The translations under genes and the position numbers were made by a program. From Bacteroidota bacterium (GTDB lineage Bacteria; Bacteroidota; Bacteroidia; Chitinophagales; Chitinophagaceae), in contig JAFDXY010000029.1 in the NCBI GenBank assembly GCA_018267725.1, positions 27,218 to 91,217 on the forward strand: a DNA stretch of 64,000 nucleotides. Reading direction: 5' to 3'. The notes under the pieces are model-generated. The model had not been told where the DNA came from. It searched no databases and worked only from the letters and a program-made list of their open reading frames with translations. Numbering within the stretch: the stretch's first letter is position 1; each line of letters starts with the position of its first letter. Below are positions 60,463 to 64,000 of the stretch, in pieces.

Positions 60463-61050
60463 TCAATTTTTTAATGCCCTAATTCTACTAAGTGTTTCTT
60501 TGCTAATTTTTAAATAGGAGGCAATTATTTTATTTGTGCATCTATTTATAATATCAGGATGATTCTTGATAAGAAATTTATAACGAATTAATGCACTTTT
60601 TTGTCTTAAATTCAAAAGCCGGTCTTCACTTCTAATATAATATTGTTGGGTCAAAAATGCCCCGATAATACAAAAGGAGTGGTGTTTTAGGTATAAATTG
60701 TTAAGCTCCTCGTAAGAAATATAATAAAGAGAACAGTCTTCAAGGGCTTGAATATATTCTGTACTTTTTTCTTGTAGATAGAAGCTTTTTACAGAAATAA
60801 CAAAATCATTCTCTTTCATAAACCATGTTGTTACTTCATTTTCTTCATCATAATAATAACTCCTGAGAAGCCCTTTTGCTACAAAAAATATGTATTTGCA
60901 AATTTGCCCTTCTTTTAATAATAATTCTTTTCGGTTAATTGTTTTATGCCTTACTACATAAGCAATTTCATTTAAAACTATTTCTTCAAGTGGGTAAATA
61001 GATAAGAAAAGCTGTTTAAGTATTTTAGGTAATTCAGTATTATGATGCAT
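60463..61050 (-). CDS. Crp/Fnr-family transcriptional regulator
   Basis: 195 residues. The N-terminal cyclic-nucleotide-binding-like jelly roll (about 30-120, LLLKEGQICKYIFFVAKGLL and WFMKENDFVISVKSF) lacks the full cAMP-contact motif, as in many Bacteroidota members. The C-terminal helix-turn-helix is short: NKIIASYLKISKETLSRIRA (about 172-191). The ligand is unknown. It is 63 nt upstream of the exported-protein operon in the same direction and could regulate it or share its transcript. Confidence 0.88.
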   Translation of the reverse strand: MHHNTELPKILKQLFLSIYPLEEIVLNEIAYVVRHKTINRKELLLKEGQICKYIFFVAKGLLRSYYYDEENEVTTWFMKENDFVISVKSFYLQEKSTEYIQALEDCSLYYISYEELNNLYLKHHSFCIIGAFLTQQYYIRSEDRLLNLRQKSALIRYKFLIKNHPDIINRCTNKIIASYLKISKETLSRIRALKN

Positions 61051-61138
61051 GTATTATTTTAAATTTGCGTGTTATAAAAGTAATTCATTTCTATAAAAAA
61101 CTTGTATCTCTTATATTAAAATTATTTAATTTATAAAA

Positions 61139-61699
61139 ATGCAAAATAAAATTGTAGTAGCTATTACAGGTGCAAGCGGTGCAGTATATGCAAGAGTGTT
61201 GTTAGATACTTTAGTAAAACTGCAAAACCAATGGCAAGAATTAAGTGTGGTAATGAGTAATAATGCCAAAGAAGTTTGGCAAACAGAATTAGATAATGAT
61301 AGTTATAAAAATTATCCCGTAAAATATTTTGATAAACACAATTTTAATGCACCATTTGCTTCGGGTTCGGCACAATATAATATTATGATTGTAGCACCTT
61401 GCAGCATGGGCACTTTAGGCAGAATAGCTTCGGGTGTAAGTGATGATTTAATTACACGTGCAGCCGATGTTATATTAAAAGAAAAACGAAAATTAATTTT
61501 AATGGTAAGAGAAACACCGTACAATCTTATTCACTTAAAAAATATGGAAACGGTTACGTTGGCAGGTGGAATTATTTGCCCAGCAACACCATCATTTTAT
61601 TCTAAACCACAAACTATTGAAGAAATTGCAGCAACAGTAGTAAACAGAGTAATTGATTTAGCAGGATTAGAAAATAATATCTACCGTTGGGGAAAATAA
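61139..61699 (+). CDS. ubiX: UbiX-family flavin prenyltransferase
   Basis: 186 residues, normal length. The FMN-binding start VVAITGASGAVYARVLLDTL, IVAPCSMGTLGRIASGVSDD (about residues 84-103) and LILMVRETPYNLIHLKNMET (about 118-137) are diagnostic. It makes prenylated FMN, the cofactor of UbiD-type decarboxylases. No ubiD gene is in the window. It is followed by a minus-strand terminator and the repeat lipoprotein gene. Confidence 0.95.
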   Translation: MQNKIVVAITGASGAVYARVLLDTLVKLQNQWQELSVVMSNNAKEVWQTELDNDSYKNYPVKYFDKHNFNAPFASGSAQYNIMIVAPCSMGTLGRIASGVSDDLITRAADVILKEKRKLILMVRETPYNLIHLKNMETVTLAGGIICPATPSFYSKPQTIEEIAATVVNRVIDLAGLENNIYRWGK

Positions 61700-61728
61700 A
61701 AAAGCCCTTCCGTGGAAACGGAACGGCC
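61698..61728 (-). terminator. Terminator of the repeat lipoprotein gene
   Basis: On the minus strand GCC-x-TTCCGT and the matching ACGGAA-x-GGC arms (plus 61704-61727, GGAA loop, one C-C mismatch) are followed by a run of T (plus A run 61698-61703). It is just past ubiX and reads toward it. Confidence 0.75.
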
Positions 61729-61800
61729 TCTAACGATTGCTTGCCATATGAAAAACTCTTGTACTAATAGCCCCAAGCAATATAGGCTAACAGTATCTAA

Positions 61801-61986
61801 TTATTTTTTTACAGCTGGAGAATCAACTTTAGCTTTAGGAGAATCTACAGTTGTTTTAGGAGAATCTACAGTTGCTTTAGGAGAATCTACAGTTGTTTTA
61901 GGAGAATCTGTTGCAGCAGGTTTTTGTTCGCCGCTGTTGCAAGCTACAAAACCAACGATAGCTAATAATGCTAATACTTTTTTCAT
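61801..61986 (-). CDS. Small lipoprotein with DSPK(T/A)xV repeats
   Basis: 61 residues. A lipoprotein signal is clear: KKVLALLAIVGFVAC with lipidated Cys16. The mature part consists mainly of seven-residue repeats DSPKTTV, DSPKATV, DSPKTTV, DSPKAKV, coded by a 21-bp tandem repeat, and ends in Lys. It is probably an extended, flexible outer-membrane spacer, rich in Pro and Lys. It faces the sigma-factor gene at 62130 and shares a matching promoter element (see 62017-62047). The plus-strand open frame across the repeat (61712-61993) is a shadow: it has no signal. Confidence 0.8.
   Translation of the reverse strand: MKKVLALLAIVGFVACNSGEQKPAATDSPKTTVDSPKATVDSPKTTVDSPKAKVDSPAVKK
61818..61909. repeat. 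21-bp tandem repeat inside the small lipoprotein gene
   Basis: GGAGAATC starts at 61818, 61839, 61860, 61881 and 61902, exactly 21 bases apart. Units 2-4 differ by one base (TTGTTTTA or TTGCTTTA); the first and last are more diverged. The number of units may vary between strains by slippage. Confidence 0.95.
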
Positions 61987-62016
61987 TTTTTAATTTTTTT
62001 TGTGAGTGATTTACAG

Positions 62017-62047
62017 TTAATACCACCTTATAATAAAAAGTAACCCA
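62017..62047 (-). promoter_or_regulatory. Putative ECF-sigma promoter of the repeat lipoprotein
   Basis: On the minus strand TGGGTTACTTTT (plus 62036-62047), 12 nt, GTATTAA (plus 62017-62023). The same three-part sequence, with the same spacing, precedes the sigma gene on the plus strand (62090-62120). The lipoprotein ATG is 31 nt downstream. Functional proof is not available from sequence. Confidence 0.65.
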
Positions 62048-62089
62048 CTAAAATGAAAAAAATTTAAAAAAAATATTTTAGGTTTATTT

Positions 62090-62120
62090 TGGGTTACTTT
62101 TACCCTTCATTAAGTATTAA
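62090..62120 (+). promoter_or_regulatory. Putative autoregulated promoter of the sigma-factor gene
   Basis: TGGGTTACTTTT (62090-62101), 12 nt, GTATTAA (62114-62120), identical in elements and spacing to the divergent copy at 62017-62047. Transcription would begin close to the GTG start at 62130, so the leader is nearly absent. Confidence 0.65.
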
Positions 62121-62129
62121 AAAATAGCT

Positions 62130-62696
62130 GTGAAATCTGAGTTAAACGAACAAGCACTGTTAAAAGGATTGGCAGAGAACGACTCTAAAGCTATTGAAAC
62201 CATTTACAAAGAAAATTTCAATACCATTCAGTCATTCATCTTAAATAATAATGGAACTTACGATGATGCAAGAGATATTTTTCAAGAAGCCATTATTACA
62301 CTTTACGAAAAAGCAATAAGCAGTTCCTTTGTTCTAACCTCAAAAATAAACACCTATGTATATTCTATTTGTAGGCGTTTATGGTTAAAACGCTTACATC
62401 AAATGGGGCGATATACCGGGAAAATTGAAAATATTGAAGATACCATTGCTGTAGAAGAAGACTTAGATTTTCACGAAAAAAGAAATGCAGAGTTTGCCAT
62501 AATGGATAGGGCATTAAACAGTTTAGGAGAGCCGTGTAAAAGTTTGTTGGAAGGATATTATATAAAGAAAATGGATATGCAAGAATTATCAAAAGCATTT
62601 GGTTATACTAATGCAGATAATGCCAAAAACCAGAAATACAAATGTTTAATGCGATTAAAAAAATTATTCTTTACACAATATAATATTGGAGAATAG
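62130..62696 (+). CDS. Sigma-70 family (ECF-like) RNA polymerase sigma factor
   Basis: 188 residues with a GTG start. Region 2 is TYDDARDIFQEAIITLYEKA (about residues 48-67) followed by CRRLWLKRL, and region 4 is MDMQELSKAFGYTNADNAKN with QKYKCLMRLKKLF at the end. There is no region 3, as in ECF sigma factors. It probably directs polymerase to the bipartite promoters that flank it. The stop codon is 5 nt before the gene for the membrane protease with an anti-sigma-like N-terminus. Confidence 0.9.
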   Translation: MKSELNEQALLKGLAENDSKAIETIYKENFNTIQSFILNNNGTYDDARDIFQEAIITLYEKAISSSFVLTSKINTYVYSICRRLWLKRLHQMGRYTGKIENIEDTIAVEEDLDFHEKRNAEFAIMDRALNSLGEPCKSLLEGYYIKKMDMQELSKAFGYTNADNAKNQKYKCLMRLKKLFFTQYNIGE

Positions 62697-62701
62697 AAGT
62701 T

Positions 62702-63817
62702 ATGGAAGATATTGTTTTAATACAGGCTATTGAGCGTTATTTAGACGGAACTATGCAGCCCGCCGAAAAAGCTTATTTTGAAGAGTTAAGAAAAAATACT
62801 CCCGAAATTGATCAAATGGTGGTAGAACATAATATGTTTTTACACCAAATAGATAGTTATGCAAACACACTTAACTTAAAACACAGTTTAAACGAAATTC
62901 ATACTAAACTATTAAGCTTTGGAGAAATAAATGAAGGTGGCGAGGTTTCAACAAAAGGGAAAGTAGTTCGTATGTGGAACAAGTACCGCAAAGTAACTGC
63001 TATTGCAGCATGCGTGGGCGGTGCTATTGCATTAATGATAAGCGGTTTATTTGCCTATTTAAGTCCGGTTAATAATAATCAAATACAACAATTAAAACGC
63101 GATGTTGAATTTGTAAAACGCAAACAACAAGATCAGGGAAGTAAATTAAATGAAGTAGTTTCTAAAATACCTAAAGATGCTATTGTTACCGGTGGCGGTT
63201 CAGGGTTTTTAATAGATGGTAAAGGATATATTATTACCAATGCACACGTTTTAGAAGGATCTGCTTATGTTAATGTTATTAATGCTAATGGCAATGAATT
63301 TAAAGCTTCAATTGCATATAAAGATTTACGTAAAGATTTAGCTATTTTAAAAATTGAAGATGCAGATTTCAAAACCATAAAAACATTACCTTATTCTATA
63401 AAAAAATCTGGTGCAGATTTAGGAGAAGAAATATTTACTTTAGGGTATCCACGCAATGATTTAACTTTTAATCAAGGTTTTTTAAGTACGCAAACTGGTT
63501 TTAACGGAGATAGTTCTTCTTATCAATTACAGATTAGTGCAAACCCCGGAAATAGCGGTGGGCCTGTGTTTAACAGCAAAGGAGAAATAATTGGTATTTT
63601 AAGTACAAGAGAAAAACAAGCAGAAGGTGTAGCATTTGCTATTAAAAGTAAAAGTATTTATAAGTTGGTTGAACAATTAAAAGATACCGATAGAGATACT
63701 TTATTTCAACACATAAAATTACCAACTGCTTCTTTAGTAAAAGGCATGAACAGAAAAGACCAAATTAAAAAAATGAGCGATTATATTTTCTTAGTACAAG
63801 CATTTAATAAAAAATAA
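62702..63817 (+). CDS. Membrane-anchored trypsin-like protease with anti-sigma-like N-terminus
   Basis: 371 residues. The cytoplasmic part 1-97 starts like Bacteroidota anti-sigma proteins (IQAIERYLDGTMQPAEKAYF) but lacks a clear zinc motif. A membrane helix follows (98-120), then a coiled-coil-like linker (about 125-155). A DegP/HtrA-type protease domain (about 165-345) has the full triad His182 (ITNAHV), Asp212 (KDLAIL) and Ser285 (GNSGGPVF). No PDZ domain is present. It is 5 nt downstream of the sigma gene, so it probably senses envelope stress and controls it. The sigma-binding role is inferred. Confidence 0.8.
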   Translation: MEDIVLIQAIERYLDGTMQPAEKAYFEELRKNTPEIDQMVVEHNMFLHQIDSYANTLNLKHSLNEIHTKLLSFGEINEGGEVSTKGKVVRMWNKYRKVTAIAACVGGAIALMISGLFAYLSPVNNNQIQQLKRDVEFVKRKQQDQGSKLNEVVSKIPKDAIVTGGGSGFLIDGKGYIITNAHVLEGSAYVNVINANGNEFKASIAYKDLRKDLAILKIEDADFKTIKTLPYSIKKSGADLGEEIFTLGYPRNDLTFNQGFLSTQTGFNGDSSSYQLQISANPGNSGGPVFNSKGEIIGILSTREKQAEGVAFAIKSKSIYKLVEQLKDTDRDTLFQHIKLPTASLVKGMNRKDQIKKMSDYIFLVQAFNKK

Positions 63818-63841
63818 AAATAGCATCAACGCTTTAAACTT

Positions 63842-63866
63842 AGCCTTGTATTTTACAAGGCTTTTT
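63842..63866 (+). terminator. Rho-independent terminator of the sigma/protease operon
   Basis: AGCCTTGTA (63842-63850), loop TTT, TACAAGGCT (63854-63862) and a T run. The final 130 bases of the window after it show no gene. Confidence 0.85.
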
Positions 63867-64000
63867 AATTCAATTATTCCAAATAACTTTTCCCCATTTA
63901 ATTGTTAGTTTTTTAACTCAAGCAAGTTTATACACATTACCTAAATATTTAAAAAGCTTCTACCATATTTGTTATTGATTTTTTTATAAAAATTTAATAT

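Noticed and set aside
61818..61909. CRISPR-like array
   Set aside because: The 21-bp units are directly adjacent without spacers and code protein repeats; no cas genes are present. No CRISPR array was seen in the window.
61712..61993. Plus-strand open frame with GEST repeats across the 21-bp repeat
   Set aside because: It is antisense to the small lipoprotein gene, which has a proper lipobox, promoter and terminator; the repeat keeps several frames open.

Overview
The window looks like a chromosome segment of a low-GC Bacteroidota, most likely a Chitinophagaceae relative (family level is inference). Support comes from several promoters with the Bacteroidota-type TTTG - about 19 nt - TAnnTTTG layout, from protein families typical of the phylum (a DUF3871 protein, a DUF3127 protein, OstA-like and large LptD-like envelope proteins, a PD40 beta-propeller, an Nramp-Usp fusion) and from signal peptides and lipoboxes typical of a two-membrane cell.

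Layout. (1) Positions 1 to about 11245 form an accessory block that stops at the 3' end of a tRNA-Phe gene. It holds phage or ICE-like DNA metabolism genes (RecA-like Sak4-type ATPase, DUF3871 protein, short RadC/JAB protein), an XRE regulator, an HNH endonuclease, several genes of unknown function, and a DNA-damage module: umuD, umuC, two small unknown genes and an SRAP (YedK/HMCES-like) abasic-site protein. I read it as one end of an element integrated at tRNA-Phe; its other end and its integrase lie outside the window. (2) 11246-24290 is core chromosome: tRNA-Phe, asnS, rho, an envelope block (lptD, amidase, glucosaminidase, MCE protein, OstA-like protein), nhaA and prfB with a programmed +1 frameshift. 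(3) 24369-29291 is a TetR-controlled hotdog thioesterase locus with two matching operators, then a PEBP/YbhB pseudogene broken exactly at a perfect 15-bp inverted repeat, a DinB-like protein, an amino-acid permease and two acetyltransferases. (4) 29307-42404 holds a membrane protein, a PD40 protein, a TPR lipoprotein, rpe, tRNA-Pro, an RRM protein, an M20 peptidase, a SPOR protein, a deoC-ALDH-[toxin/antitoxin]-short ALDH operon, and secA. (5) 42754-55883 holds a GIY-YIG-like protein, a lone atpG, scpB, FAD oxidoreductases, a DUF3127 protein with an SSB-like tail, a split 5'-nucleotidase, dnaA with two DnaA-box-like sites, an Nramp-Usp fusion and a lipoprotein. (6) 55993-63817 holds a GT35-like phosphorylase homologue without the PLP lysine, a three-gene secreted-protein operon that resembles an effector/immunity locus, a Crp-like regulator, ubiX, and a sigma-factor locus.

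The most interesting signal is at the right end. A small repeat lipoprotein and a sigma-70 family gene are divergently transcribed, and each is preceded by the same bipartite element, TGGGTTACTTTT-N12-GTATTAA, on its own strand. The sigma gene is followed after 5 nt by one protein that fuses an anti-sigma-like cytoplasmic segment, a membrane helix and a complete trypsin-like protease domain. This suggests an autoregulated envelope-signalling circuit with one visible target. Other notable points are the templated frameshift in the PEBP gene, the candidate effector/immunity operon, the Lys-to-Thr change in the GT35 homologue, and the SOS gene set on the tRNA-Phe element.
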